Shown: in pieces, positions 1-12,099 of the stretch
How the letters are laid out: each line of letters starts with the position of its first letter
Numbering within the stretch: the first letter of the stretch is position 1
DNA from: Urophycis tenuis
Lineage: Eukaryota > Chordata > Actinopteri > Gadiformes > Phycidae
Assembly: GCA_036785325.1 (NCBI GenBank)
Contig: JAXIVH010000001.1
Location: 9,957,604-10,021,603, forward strand
Reading direction: 5' to 3'
DNA length: 64,000 nt
Position numbers and translations under genes: made by a program
Notes under the pieces: generated by a model
Told to the model about the DNA's origin: nothing
The model's database searches: none
What the model saw: only the letters and a program-made list of their open reading frames with translations

Positions 1-1460
1 TTGCATATCCATTGCAACGGGGTCACCTGCTTGAAGTGGTGTCTTTTACTGGTGACACGCTTGTCTTCAGCCCACGACGTTTAAAAGCGGCTACTAGCGC
101 TGTGCAACGCTTGTTGGTCGTCATCAGCGGGTTTTTTGCAGGCCCGTCGTTACGATAGCGCTTTGGCATCTGCCGCTTGTTGCACGACAAACGACGAAAG
201 GTTGACCAAAGGTTGACGAAAAGGCTCAATCTGTCAGGTAGACCACAGTGCGATTGCCGAATCGTCCCTAAATAATGACACGGCTTTTTCGTTGTTGCCA
301 TGACGTCACACGGTCGACATTGCTGCGGTCTTTAGAATGGGGTTAGATAGGAGCGAACGTCCACCAAAATCACTGTAGCATCAACCATTAGTACGGAATA
401 CGACTTGAATTCCCATCCGATGAGGACCCCAGAATCACTGCATACATTTTGTTTTGTGTTCCCATGGTCGAGAAGTGTGTTATTGCCGGACCAGCAGACT
501 CCTAAAATCAGAATGCACTTTGGGCTTTGCGGGCATGGGTCCGTGACCTCTCCCCAGCTGAGGCGTGGCCTCATTTGAAGTAGAAACCGGCAGTCGCGGT
601 TAACCTGGCCGATTTGGTCCGTTGTGGCGGCCTGGATATGACCAACGCGTCTCGCTTCTGGACATATGGTCCCCCAGCCCAGTTGGGAAGCAATTAATTG
701 GTTATCCCTTTTTTTCTTTCAGCATAAACATGAAGATGCCACCACGGTAGACTCACATCACCACCAGGGGTTCAGGGCACATATGTGCCATATGGGAGGG
801 GAGGGGGGGGGGGGTGTTGTATAACTGAAATTCTCTGGGCCTATAGAGTGATTATATGCTGTGCGGTTGACATCAAATGTATGATATCAGTGCCTCCGGG
901 GACGCTCGTCTGGAAACATCTGATGATGCATTCTCTGTGAAGTTCAGCGTGTGTGTGTGTGTGCGTGTGTGTGTGTGTGTGTGTGTGAGGACTGGCAGAC
1001 GTTGGAGAGACAGCTCTTTCTCTATTGTAGCGTCCTCATTACTTCAATCCATGCCACCAGAGCGTTCCTGTGACGGGGCGGGGATGTCACAAAGCATCTA
1101 CGTACACACAACGCCGATCTTATGGATCTGTTGTTCTCAGATCAGTACCGCCGTGAATTATTTAGCCACTCTTGGCTGCACATCACACAGAGCCGGCCAA
1201 TTTAAGACTTTGAGATCTGCATGCTTGGCACGGGCGTTTGCCAATAATATATATGTACAGCCAATTCATTAAATGGATGAATTGAAAGAAATAATGGCCG
1301 TATTAATTGACAAGGGAGAAAAAAAAAGTTGCGGCCCTCATGCTCATACTTGTACCCGAACCACATTGTTAAGTTTGGGGGAAAGGTCAACAATCTGTCT
1401 GAAGTTAAAACACAGCAGATGTACCATGGCTGCTCGCCCAAGCAGATAAATCCTACTCAC
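1..1460. other. Intronic/3' side of crebrf, no exon recognised
   Basis: This stretch lies 3' of the last crebrf exon in the window, which ends in a donor at 1,460-1,455 on the minus strand, so it should be intron. I looked on the minus strand for the downstream bZIP-containing exons of the family and saw none; they are probably beyond the left edge. It holds a (TG)n tract near 950-987 and a short G run near 803-814. The short open frames here show no family I know. Confidence 0.5.
950..987. repeat. (TG)n microsatellite
   Basis: Imperfect TG dinucleotide run with one CG interruption, seen directly. Confidence 0.95.
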
Positions 1461-3672
1461 CACACTCTGACTCAGAAGAGCTGGAATCCTCCGCCTCCAC
1501 AGCTGTTTCTTCCGCCCCTTCCTCCTCCTCCTCCTCTTCATCATCATCTTCATCCTCCTCCTCCTCTTCTTCTTCTTCCTCCTCCTCCTCCACCTCCTGT
1601 CCGGGTTGACTCATGTCCTGCCCCACCTCCTCCTCCTCCTCCTCCTCCTCCTCCTGCTGCTGCTGGTGCTGGTGGTGCTGGTGGTGCTGGTGGTGCTGGT
1701 GGTGGTGGTGGTGTTGTGGTGGGGATCCGAGCGGGGCCTGGTAGGGCGCGGCCTGGGCGTCCTCTTCCAGCCCAGCCGCCAGCTCTTCTCCCTGGGTCAG
1801 GGAGTAGTTGTGCTCCTCGCTGCAGAGCTCCAGTCCCGTGGCTCCCAAAGAGGCAGACACCTCCTGCTCCTCTGCCCCCTCTCCTCCTATGCCCCCTCTT
1901 TCTCCCTCCTCCTGTTGTTGTTGTTGTTGTTTTTGTTGTTGTTGTTGTTGTTGTTGTTGTTGCTCTTGCTGCTGCTGCTGCTCCACCTGGTACACCTCCA
2001 CGTTCGACGCCCTCCCCTCCGCCTCCCTCCCTCCCCCGGGGTAGGGCTTCCTCTCTGCGGCGCAGCGCCCCCCGTCGCCCCACTGCTCCCCGGCGCCGTG
2101 GGTCTCGCCGGCGATCCTCTTCCGCCTCCTCTCCTCCTCTTCCTCCGAGCTCCGCCCCCAGCGGCCCAGGAGCACCGCCTCCTCCTCCGTGCCGGCCAGC
2201 CCCCCGCCCACGCCCAGCCCCGGCTTGGCGTAGCGGGCCATCTCGTCCAGCGCGGACACGTCCCAGTGCTCCGGGTGCAGGTCCTCGCCGAAGCCCCCGT
2301 CGTCCACCAGGTCGCTCAGCAGCTCAAAGGGCCGTTTCCGTGGCGTCGCCGGGGAGCCCAGCATCAGCAGCACGCTCTGGGTCGACGGGGGAAGTGAACA
2401 TCCATAATGGTCACACTCGTGAAGTTGAGACATAGGAATTTAGGGTTGATGATAAGGGGTTCGTGGGATGACCTGATTTACAACGTATGCAGATTTACAA
2501 CTGGGATACCCAGCGGTTAACCCTATGGAGCCTACCACCGTGTCATCGTTTGTATTTTCAGTGATTTTCATGACTTTCTTCACTTTCATCATCATCCAGT
2601 GCTTTATATCTCCAGAATCAGCAAAACCTCAGCTAACCAGCAGCATCCAATTAACTGTTCTATACTGTATAATATATGAAATGTGGTAATGCATGCAGAA
2701 AAACAGCACTCCGATATAGACTCCTTTCATGGTTTTATAAAATAAGAACATGGTCCCTTAGTGCCCTACATAGCAATAGGTGGAGTTATGGTGGGTCCTT
2801 AGTAACTGATTTGTTATGTCCTCAGCATACTGTGAACATCTAGGCGGTGGTATGATGTAACACCTTGGAATGTTAGTGATGACAATGCATTTCAATATGG
2901 ACATATTTAGTAACATCAGGATGTTTACTAAATATGTCCATATTGAAATGCACATAAACCCCTTGGGGACAATAGCAATAAAGTGAGTTTCTTTTTATGT
3001 ACGCGTTGCCAAAACCACCCATTTTGAAGCCCCCTTTTGTGATTGAGCCACAGATAAAAATCCCATAATTTGACAACTGGTTATATCAAATCATGCAGGG
3101 ACGGTACAAAAGATGGCGAGGCGGGGGGGCATGACCCACATGGTTGAACTCCGTCCGGCCCCCCTGTGGAGACATGGCAGGGGGGTAGGGGCTCAGCAGG
3201 CCCCGGTGGCTGCTGTAGGCCTCCCCAAATGCCGGCTCCAGCCCGTTCATGCCCGGCTAGGGGGAGGAGGGAGACACAGACACAGACACACACACACGTT
3301 ATTCAGCCGAGTTATCCATAATTATCCATAAAACCAGGCTATAATTATAAATCTCCTCCCCCCTCTGTGTGTGTGTGTGTGCTGAATCTCAACACTTTAA
3401 CACACACGTCAAAACCATCTCCACTGTGACCCCAGTGAACGATGGCCTCTCGAAGGGCGTCCACCGAGATTACCGCTTTTTCCTGACATCAATAAAACCA
3501 AAACGGAATCCAACACGGCAGTGGCGTTGTCCGCTTCGATGCTACGCCGCCAACACGTCTTGGCGCGGTTTTACGGTGTAAAAAAGCGCCGACAAACGTC
3601 CGCTCGTCGGCCGCGCTGTGTCCCTGACGCAGGGACGCCCTCTTCGGCGCTGAGGTGTCGTACCTGAGGCAT
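1461..3672 (-). CDS. crebrf: CREB3 regulatory factor (CREBRF / Luman-recruitment factor), first three coding exons, partial at 3' end
   Basis: CREBRF is a nuclear bZIP-type regulator that binds and destabilises CREB3/Luman and affects stress and energy metabolism. Three coding exons join in phase. Exon 1 (3,672-3,664) codes MPQ and ends CAG|GTACGA. Exon 2 (3,256-3,140) starts PGMNGLEPAFGEAYSSH, matching the family N-terminus (MPQ...GMDPPFGDAFRSH from memory). Exon 3 (2,376-1,461) is entered at CCCAG|AGC and left at TGTG|GTGAGT. Exon 3 carries PFELLSDLVDDGG, then EHWDVSALDEMARYAK (human has a W-D...LTKYTK counterpart), an EEHNYSL motif also found in human, a long acidic run, and SESECG before the donor. 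Gln, His/Gln and Glu homopolymers swell the middle. The bZIP region is off the left edge. Only 347 codons are visible. The homopolymers are longer than I recall in mammals. Identity is from memory but rests on several collinear motifs plus synteny. Confidence 0.82.
1500..1985 (-). repeat. Trinucleotide repeats inside crebrf coding exon 3
   Basis: Within the open frame, CAA/CAG repeats (about 1,912-1,982) encode two Gln runs broken by Lys and Glu. CAC/CAG repeats (about 1,660-1,725) encode alternating His and Gln. GAG/GAA/GAT repeats (about 1,500-1,660) encode nearly uninterrupted Glu/Asp. All stay in frame. Confidence 0.9.
2886..2952. repeat. Perfect 28-bp inverted repeat with 11-nt loop in crebrf intron 2
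   Basis: Positions 2,886-2,913 and 2,925-2,952 are exact reverse complements (28 of 28) separated by 11 nt. The AT-rich arms would form a strong hairpin in DNA or pre-mRNA. There is no flanking coding sequence and I see no terminal repeats of a known transposon family. Confidence 0.9.
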
Positions 3673-3891
3673 GCCAGAGGCGAGGCGGTGGAGGAGGTGG
3701 GCTGGGTCAGGGTGGGTTCACCGAGCCAACGCCGTGCTGCGCCGTTCCGCTGCGGAGGGAAGCACTTTCCGTTTAGAGTCATTTTTCAAAGCAACAGAAC
3801 ATCAAACTGTCTGGACAGTGTGTGTGTGTGTGTGTGTGTGTGTATACCACTGCGTACAGTGAAAGGGGGGATGTGCCAAGTTGTTGGGTGT

Positions 3892-3949
<58 letters not shown>
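3892..3949. repeat. 58-nt uninterrupted poly-G tract
   Basis: Counting the printed bases gives 58 consecutive G, then T and two more short G runs to 3,969. It sits about 220 bp upstream of the crebrf start codon (minus strand poly-C). Confidence 0.9.
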
Positions 3950-3950
<1 letters not shown>

Positions 3951-4407
3951 GGGGGAGGTGGGGGGGGGGCCCAATCGAGCGCCGCAGTGAGGTGGTCAAC
4001 GCCCTCTTCACATGGCCTAGCAGTCAGCTGCCTTCAACTGAAGGATGGGGAGGGAGAATAAAGAGAATGGAGAAGAAGAAGAAAAAGAAGAGGAGAGATG
4101 ACGAAGAGTAAGGAGGGATGAGGAAGAGGAGACGAGGAAGAGAAAGGAGAGGGGGGGGGGGAGAGGTCACATTGTGAAGAGGAGGAAGAGGTCAAACAAT
4201 GTCACTGAAAGTGAATAAATAGGACGGGACACAAGTGTCCTCTGAACGTGTCACATGACATCAGACAACAGGTTAGACACACACATGATAAAATGTACCC
4301 TAATCCTGTCCTTTAGCAGAGAGCCTAAAGTGAACTGTGGCACGCCATCCATTCATACACCCAGGAAGCTCTGTTGTCAGTACTACTAAAGAAAAGAGCG
4401 ATATGAG

Positions 4408-4519
<112 letters not shown>

Positions 4520-5388
4520 TGATAAAGGGCAAAGAATAGTGGAGCCAGAGGACAGTGGGCGCAGAGGAGAGGCGGTGGGGAGGAGAAGAGAGACCAGCGT
4601 GAATAAACTGCAAGCCTGCGTGTGACGGCGCCGCTGATGAAACCCAAACGCAACCAGAGAACCACCAGAACACGCCGGCCAGACACACACACACACACAC
4701 ACACAGGAGGTGCAGAGGACGCCAAAAGAAAACGAAAACCCTCGGCGGGTTGGGGAGAACAATGCGGCGACATGTTTGTCTGCGTGTGTATGTGGGGCTG
4801 AGTAGCGCTGGCCAATAGGAATGAGGAAGTGAATGCTGGCAAAAGAGGGCAGTGTCTTGGCATGCGGGGGGGGGGGGGGGGCCTTGGCACACCGAGCGCC
4901 CGCCTGCCGCGCAGAACCTAAACATTCACCCCGGTAGCTGCTTGCAGCGTTGCCGTCAACGCCGTCGTAGTTGTTGTTGTAGTAAAAGGTCGCTTGGGCG
5001 ACCAACATGTGCGATGTAAACATTTACACAGCGCCGCTCGCCTCGAGTCGGACGCCGCACAAAACCAACACCACAGAGATATTTCAGAGGGGCGTGGCGT
5101 GGAAACAAAAGCTTCCTGGTTCTATTTTGCTGTACCATCTGCAATGGGACCCAGACACCGTTGTCTACAACCCCCCCCCCCCGCGCCGCCCAGATGTAGG
5201 AGTTCCAGGACGTGGCCAGAATGAATAGCACACGGCAACAGCCTTGACATTGGATTGTTTTGTTTAGCTCCTGTAACGACCAGAACAATGTCCGTACATT
5301 TCAAGGTGACGGCGAGTTGTGAAGACACCGGGCCTGGGTTTGGCGCACAGCGAGGCCTCCGGAGACGCGTGCACAACGCACAACATAT

Positions 5389-5465
5389 GTTTACATTTAC
5401 ATTCAGGGCATTTAGCAGACGCTTTTATCCAAAGGGACTTACAATAAGTACATTGGTCAGAAGGT
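5389..5465. repeat. Fish LINE/SINE-type conserved tail fragment
   Basis: The segment with CATTTAGCAGACGCTTTTAT followed by CCAAAGGGACTTACA is a very common motif at ends of fish interspersed repeats. A reverse-oriented copy is at 42,925-42,980. The family name is from memory; the repetition inside the window is seen directly. Confidence 0.6.
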
Positions 5466-8050
5466 GAAACAGGTCATTGCCGTTGATACAGTGAGCAAGT
5501 CACCAGAACAAGGTTCAAGCCTTCCAATTGCGAAGGTTAACCACTGCTAGTGTAACAGTTTCCTATATTCCAATTTCCTCCTGTAACTTACGCGTTTACA
5601 AGAGGGAGCTGTTGTGCAGGGAGTTGATGTGGCATAACCTCGGCCCCCGAAAGGTTAACTGCAGCAAGCCGAGTGAAACAGCAACACCTCCGCCGCACGT
5701 CTCAGATGAAGGGCTGCGTTTCTATAGCACTCGGGGGTCATTAGCTCCTTGTAACCGCCCCATACGCCTGGCTGAAGCCACTGTTAACACAACGGCCCTG
5801 CTAGGATGTCTGTGTTCACACAGCTGTGGGTTGAGACCAGTCAATAGCGTGTTTACAACACTCCAAGTAAGTCCTGGGGCAGGGTGCACAAGTCTTTGTG
5901 GATATAGCCTTACACTGTGTAAAGTAAACCAACTTATGTATCCATATATACAGAAATGTGCTGTGCACCGAGTGTGAAACATTTATACAGGAACCCACAA
6001 AATCCAGCACAGGAACTCAAATTTGTTCAGGGGTTAGTTTCAGTACAAACTGTTCACTGCCTTGGCATGTTTAAATAGCTGACAGACAGGAGAAATAGAA
6101 ACGGGCATTGTGTGAGCTGAACAAAAGAGTCTTCCAACCTCGTCACCCTAAAGCTCTCTGTATAGTGGCTTCTATAGGACGAGTCTACTATACCATAACC
6201 GCTGCTCTGAGCAGTGACGACAGACCCACAACCAGCCTATAAACACGTCGTTAGAAACACATGGTAAGAAAAACACAGTAAGGATGCTTATTTAGAAAAC
6301 CACCTTTTTATAGCAGGCCCAGGACACCAACGTTAGGACCTTCGCAAATACACCACTTATAATCCACTTTAACCTAACTACAGAAGTAACAATTTCATAA
6401 AACACAATTCTACAAAAACAATAAGTGCAGTCCCAGATATTCGTCTATCGGACGACCATAATAGACTCGGTTGGCACGCATTGAGTGGAACAGCGTGGAG
6501 TGGTCGCGCGTGGATAACCGACCGAGACGGGGGGCTGGAGGGTGACGGAGGGGTGGATGGGTGGGCTGTCTGTCTGGGAAGCCAATTTGCGGAATCTAGA
6601 TCTGATCAGAGGTTTGCACAAAAACATCGTTTTATAGAATACCCCTTTCCGTCTAAAAACCATGGATGAGTGCATCTAGTGCTGCGTGTGCACATATTGG
6701 CTGCGCTGGAAGAAAGGAATAGGCTACACACACAAACACACACACGCACACAAACACAAACACACACACGCACACTGTCCTCTCCGTGTCCTTGCAGCTG
6801 GCAGACAAAGTAACACGCTTCCCCATCGCATATGCAGGGTCCCGAGCCTACTCGCGTTCAAAAGTCGCCCCTAAAACTGTCCTATTTTTGTTTTTCAGCT
6901 TAAACATTTTTAAATAGACAACTACCAGGCTAAAAGCGACCCCTGTGCACAGCTGTACAGCGGACCGCCTGATCCACAGAACCGGGAGAGAGAGAAGGGA
7001 GAGAGACGGTACCATGGCCGCGCGACCCGCATGGCACACGCGGGCGAGAACAGGCACGACTCAGGGGGGGGGGGTCGTCTTACGTCCCGAAACATGGCCC
7101 CAAAAAACGTGTGCGTAAATGAAGAAATGAATCCATACCATGTACTCCGGCGATCCGCGGTATCCGGTCCCGAACAATCCTGGAGCTCCGATGCGAAGAC
7201 CCAAAAAAAAAAAATTGGGGCGCAGCTGGCTCTGCCACCGGATGTCCAATATTAATAGTTAATACCGCACACCGCCAGAGAGCAAGGTTTGGTGCCGTCT
7301 CCCACCTCTCACGGAACACACTGGGCAGCCGCAGACACTCCGCTTCCCTATGCATTAAAACAAGCACAACACTTGAGCCATGAAGTGGGTAAACACTTCG
7401 TCCCCCCTTTGTACCCACAGGTGCTGCGGTCCCAAAACCAACACAACGCGTTGGAGATGGATATCTAGTGTCCAGCTGGCCGACGATCGTTGCATTCGTT
7501 TGTTTTTTTAGTGCGTAAACAAAAAGTTGGGATTCCGTCGAGAGGGCGACGGAATAAGGTACAACTAACCGCGGTGGGAAACTCTTGTGCGGGCAAAAAG
7601 TCGCCGAGTGAGCGTACAACACATCCAAAGCTGTACAATATTGTGATTACGAGGAGCCTCGGGTGGTCGCCCTGGAAGAGTCCTCCATATGGGCCATCTC
7701 TGGCTACACTGGTCAAGTGTAAAATGTCGGCCCTGGCCAGTCCAGATGCTATTATACACACACGGAGCAGGGATCTCGCCCTGCCAGGGGCTGACACTGC
7801 CAATGAGGAAGTTCGCTTTGCAAACAACCTTGTGGCAAGCCTCCCATCAGCTCCATCGGGGAGGTGGAAGACTAAAACACGAGTTTAGTTTCGGTTATGG
7901 CGTTAAAACAATCAACAACGTAGACTAGGCACCCCATACTTTAGATTTGGAGACGTCATTCGACACATTCACAACTATGCCCTTTCTGTGTGGACTGCTG
8001 GCCCTGCCTGGTGTCTCCAGGGGGAAGACGCCACTATATTGTTGGTATTT

Positions 8051-8051
<1 letters not shown>

Positions 8052-8136
<85 letters not shown>

Positions 8137-8156
8137 TGTGTTTGTGTGTGTGTGTA
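8052..8156. repeat. (GT)n microsatellite
   Basis: About 80 bp of pure GT then an imperfect extension, seen directly. Confidence 0.97.
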
Positions 8157-9534
8157 TTCGACACCGGAGGACACGGACGCCCACTACTAGGAAGACAAAG
8201 AGACAACGAGAGACACTGACCTGGTGGTAAAAGTGGTAAAAGTGTCAGGCGTGGAGAAAACAACAAACTAGTGCAGCTCTCTGGTCGGGTGAGGAGGGCA
8301 CATGAGTTCACGGGCAGCGCTTGTTGTAATTCTAGTGGAAGCGGATGTGACGTCACATGGGCGGGTCCACGTGACCCTGCTTTAAGGACAGCATAAAGCG
8401 CGAGAGAGTGAACCCGGTGAACTCTGCTATATGCACTCGGTATATTAAAAGTTAAAAATGTTTTAAAACGTTTTAATGCTACTTTTTCATCCATGTCTAT
8501 GTTGGATTTGTCGTATGAAAGGAGTATGGCTAATTTAAATGCGCTATATAAATTAAATGACAAGTATTGGGATTAGTAGGCCTATTCATGTTATATAATT
8601 AAGAATTAATTGTTTTATATTTGTTATGATTCATAATTAAGTAGCTTTTGGCTTTTTGTTCCACATGCACACGCGTGTTTAGTTACAGTAGCTATGTTAA
8701 AGCGTCACTATTTAACTGCAGCTATTTACTAAAACACGCACATCCAATAGTCAATTAATCATTATTTTTTCTCGGTAAATCATGTTAGTCTGGTCCATGT
8801 TTGTAGTATCCTGACAGGAATCTAATGTCGTCTGAAAAGTACATAACTGTAGGTACAACTCAAGCCACTTCAGGCTGCTAATGAAAAAAAAAAAACTACA
8901 CAGTGCAGGTTTAAGTCAAAGCTTGGTGAGTGTATCTTCATTCAAGCGTTTTGAAAAAAAAGAGTAAAATAAATATATGGGCCGTAATGTGTCCTTACCA
9001 TTCGATCTACGTAATTACCGTAGCAAATCTTCATATAGTTTGTAACTAATGAATGTGATGCAAGGTTCCTAAGGGGGTGGAGCTACTACTTCCGCGCAGA
9101 TTCCAACAGGCCACGCTGTCCACACTGAGCAGCACGCTGTGTTGATGTGGCAACGAGTCGGACGCAGCTATCGTATCTCAGGGTTTATTTATGCTAGGCA
9201 TTTTAGGGGTTCCAATAGTTTTGGCCTCTGGTTTTGGCCATTACATATGCCGATGTATTCCAATCTCCACCGACATTCACAGAGGAACTTCAAACCTCGT
9301 TTTGAGCACACATAAACTGTGGATAAAGATTATTATTGTTCAGAAAAAAAGCTCAAGAAAAAGAGCGTTTCTGTCTTATGTTATTATGTGTCACTGCATT
9401 TGTCACCTTCATTTTGCTCTTTATTTGAATATTGTTTTGTTGTTGTTGTTTCCCTTGTTAAGCACTTTGTATTGCTGATTTGAACTAAAAGTGCTCAATA
9501 CCGTTTGATTGATACATCCATGTGGCAAACTCAC

Positions 9535-9574
9535 TGCAGCTATTGGGGTTTCCAGGGGTCCCCCAATAGCTGCA
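9535..9574. repeat. 14-bp perfect inverted repeat
   Basis: 9,535-9,548 and 9,561-9,574 are exact reverse complements around a 12-nt loop. The right arm overlaps the beginning of G-rich block copy 1. Confidence 0.85.
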
Positions 9575-9677
9575 ACGGATGTGGTGGGGTGTGGGGTGTA
9601 GGGTGTGGGGTGTGGGGTGGGGGGTATCCTGTCATAGTCACTCCATGGTCGGAGGAGAACAGAGGAGAAAGGGGAGA
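9570..9677. repeat. G-rich duplicated block, copy 1
   Basis: 108 bp that recur at 11,023-11,130 with one base difference noticed. The first half has repeated GGGGTGT units (several G4-GTGT runs), which could fold as a G-quadruplex. The second half is non-repetitive. Confidence 0.9.
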
Positions 9678-9933
9678 CATTGGCCACAAAATATGCATTA
9701 ATCTATTCATGTGTTCATTTATCTGTTGATGTGCTCTTTCATCTATTACTGGGTTAATTAATCTAGTAACATGTTAATTAATCTTTTCATTGGATCAATC
9801 ATCTCTTAATATGTTAATTCATCAATTGATATCATCTTATTTTATTTATATATTATGATATACTGTATATATACTGTACATAATATAAACATTTAATCTT
9901 AAACCTGTCAGTGATGTGAGCCGATTGAACACA

Positions 9934-9981
<48 letters not shown>

Positions 9982-11022
9982 CTCTCTCTGAGAAACACTT
10001 TCATCTCTCTCTATTGTGTGTTGCTGACATACTAACCTTTTTATCCCCTTTGGCATGCAGGCTCCTCCTTCACACTCACTCCACTACACCAGATTATATA
10101 CTTCTATTTATATTCTACATAGATCCCCACAGCCATTATGTTTTGGGTGAAGGAGAAACAGAAGCAAATCGCTCATTAAAAAAGAAATACAATTGTTCCC
10201 TTTCCTTTAATAGGAGCACTGGCTTAAACGACCACATTTACCCAATAACCACCTGTATTTATACCCGCCCCACTTCCACCTCCGTCTCCCCCCTGCTCTG
10301 TAAATCTCTCGGTCCAGACATAGCGCGCAAGACCGCGAGATGACCACCCGGAGTTCCAAGACTTCCCTTCTCTACCCACCTACCTGCTTAACCACATCTT
10401 GCTTATCAATGAACCAACCTAATTGTGCTGTTGAAGGCGAGGTCTTTAATCGGGAACTCGGGATTATATATTATTTGGGAGGCACACGCACACACATACA
10501 TGCACACACACCTACACACACAAACCAACACAAGTCAGAGATGTGTTGTGTGTACAAGGTGCACAACGCTTCATTGTTCATCAGCCTGCTTAGAAACAAA
10601 CTAATCAAACAAAACAACAGAGAGCAATGAGGAAGTCGGATGTATCATGTCTTTATTTCCACACGTTACCTGACGATGCCACTTTGACGTCACACACCAC
10701 ATCGATTTTGCACAAGGTAATTTTTGTTCTCGACTCAACGCACGTTTAAGCTTATGGTTTTCTGTTACCATGGTGATCACAACAACAAAATCACAAATAC
10801 TTTTATGAGTCCAGGATTCGATTTGGAAATGGGTCGACAGCGCTCCGGGGTCACCAGCTAAACACAAGACATCCACACACACTAAAACCGTTTTATCGTT
10901 TCTAAACAAGAGGCGCGCGAGAGTTTTCTTCTTCGGACGAACTAAACCTTCACCCCACCCGAATGCGGCGCAGTGGCGCGACATACAGTACATTACAGTA
11001 TTTCATGTCCTTGCGTAAACCA

Positions 11023-11130
11023 CTGCAACGGGTGTGGTGGGGTGTGGGGTGTAGGGTGTGGGGTGTGGGGTGGGGGGTATCCTGTCATAGTCACTCCATG
11101 GTCGGAGGAGAACAGAGGAGAAAGGGGAGA
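11023..11130. repeat. G-rich duplicated block, copy 2
   Basis: Near-identical direct repeat of 9,570-9,677, 1.45 kb away. The similarity stops sharply on both sides, so it is a small duplicated or mobile unit and not part of a long duplication. Confidence 0.9.
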
Positions 11131-12067
11131 GGAGGCGCGTGCGATCCCTCTGGGACAAAATGTCGCCAACACAACTAAGGGCCAACGGAAATTAACGGAA
11201 AAGATAGAACACAATTTGGTCTTTCTAAGAAGTAGCTGTATATATTGATTTAAGATTATTTTTGGCTGAAGCAAAGGTGGTTTTCAGAGAAAAGCAGGTA
11301 GGTGGTAAGTGGTGGTTGTGGAAGGGTGTGTGTGGGTGGGGGTGGGGTGGGGGGCGGTGGAGTGGCTGTGTTGCTCGTGGGCAGATCTTGGTGGAGTCAA
11401 AACCCTGTGGCCTGCCACAAGCGAGCTACGTTCAAAGTGATATAACATGTGTAACAATCCGGGGAGATGGAGGGGGGCCAGCTAACGTGGAGAGTAAGCT
11501 ATCAAGCTAAATATAGCGCACCGGTTGATAGAGGACGTTTATCCCTGGCGCGTTGCAGAGGCACCATTTTTAGTGCATTTGGTTCATTTATTTTGCGGTT
11601 AACAGGCTCCAGGTTGGGGATGGTCCGATGTCTGATGTCGATGCCCAGTCGCTGGTGTAACTGACTGAAGGGGTCTTCTGAAGCAGAAGACGCCTCCCTC
11701 TGTGTGTTGCCTGTCGTATGAAATCGCCGCAGGCCGGGTTCAGACCCCAACATTTGTAGTAGCAGATAGATCGTCGCTATCGATCGCATCTCTAACCCGT
11801 CATCACAGCCACCGCCAAGTCGGGTGTCAAATGTGGTTTTATATTTTTACTTTGGCCCGCGCACATGGGTTGTAGGGGAGGGGAAAATAACTGTGGGGTC
11901 ACTAGGATCTCCATGGCAACAGGGACCGATAATAACGTAACCTGGTGGGGGGGGGGGGGGGGGGGGGGAGGGGGATGCCAGCTGCAATTCTGACGGCTTG
12001 AGTCCAAACATTCACCAGATAAACTCTTCACGTGCACGTCGCACACACACTGATGTATTGCAACTTA

Positions 12068-12099
<32 letters not shown>

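Noticed and set aside
877..1272. 131-codon open frame with Val-Cys repeat
   Set aside because: Built on the (TG)n tract; no splice support or recognisable domain.
1329..2435. Long plus-strand open frame rich in Pro, Ala and Arg, and another Leu-rich one at 1,606-2,397
   Set aside because: Both are shadows of the crebrf exon on the minus strand; their composition only reflects CTC/CTG/TTG triplets.
7080..7628. 182-codon minus-strand open frame
   Set aside because: No motif, no family resemblance, no codon periodicity I could see; probably chance in GC-rich DNA.
7947..8563. Val-Cys and His-Thr repeat open frames
   Set aside because: Translations of the (GT)n microsatellite.
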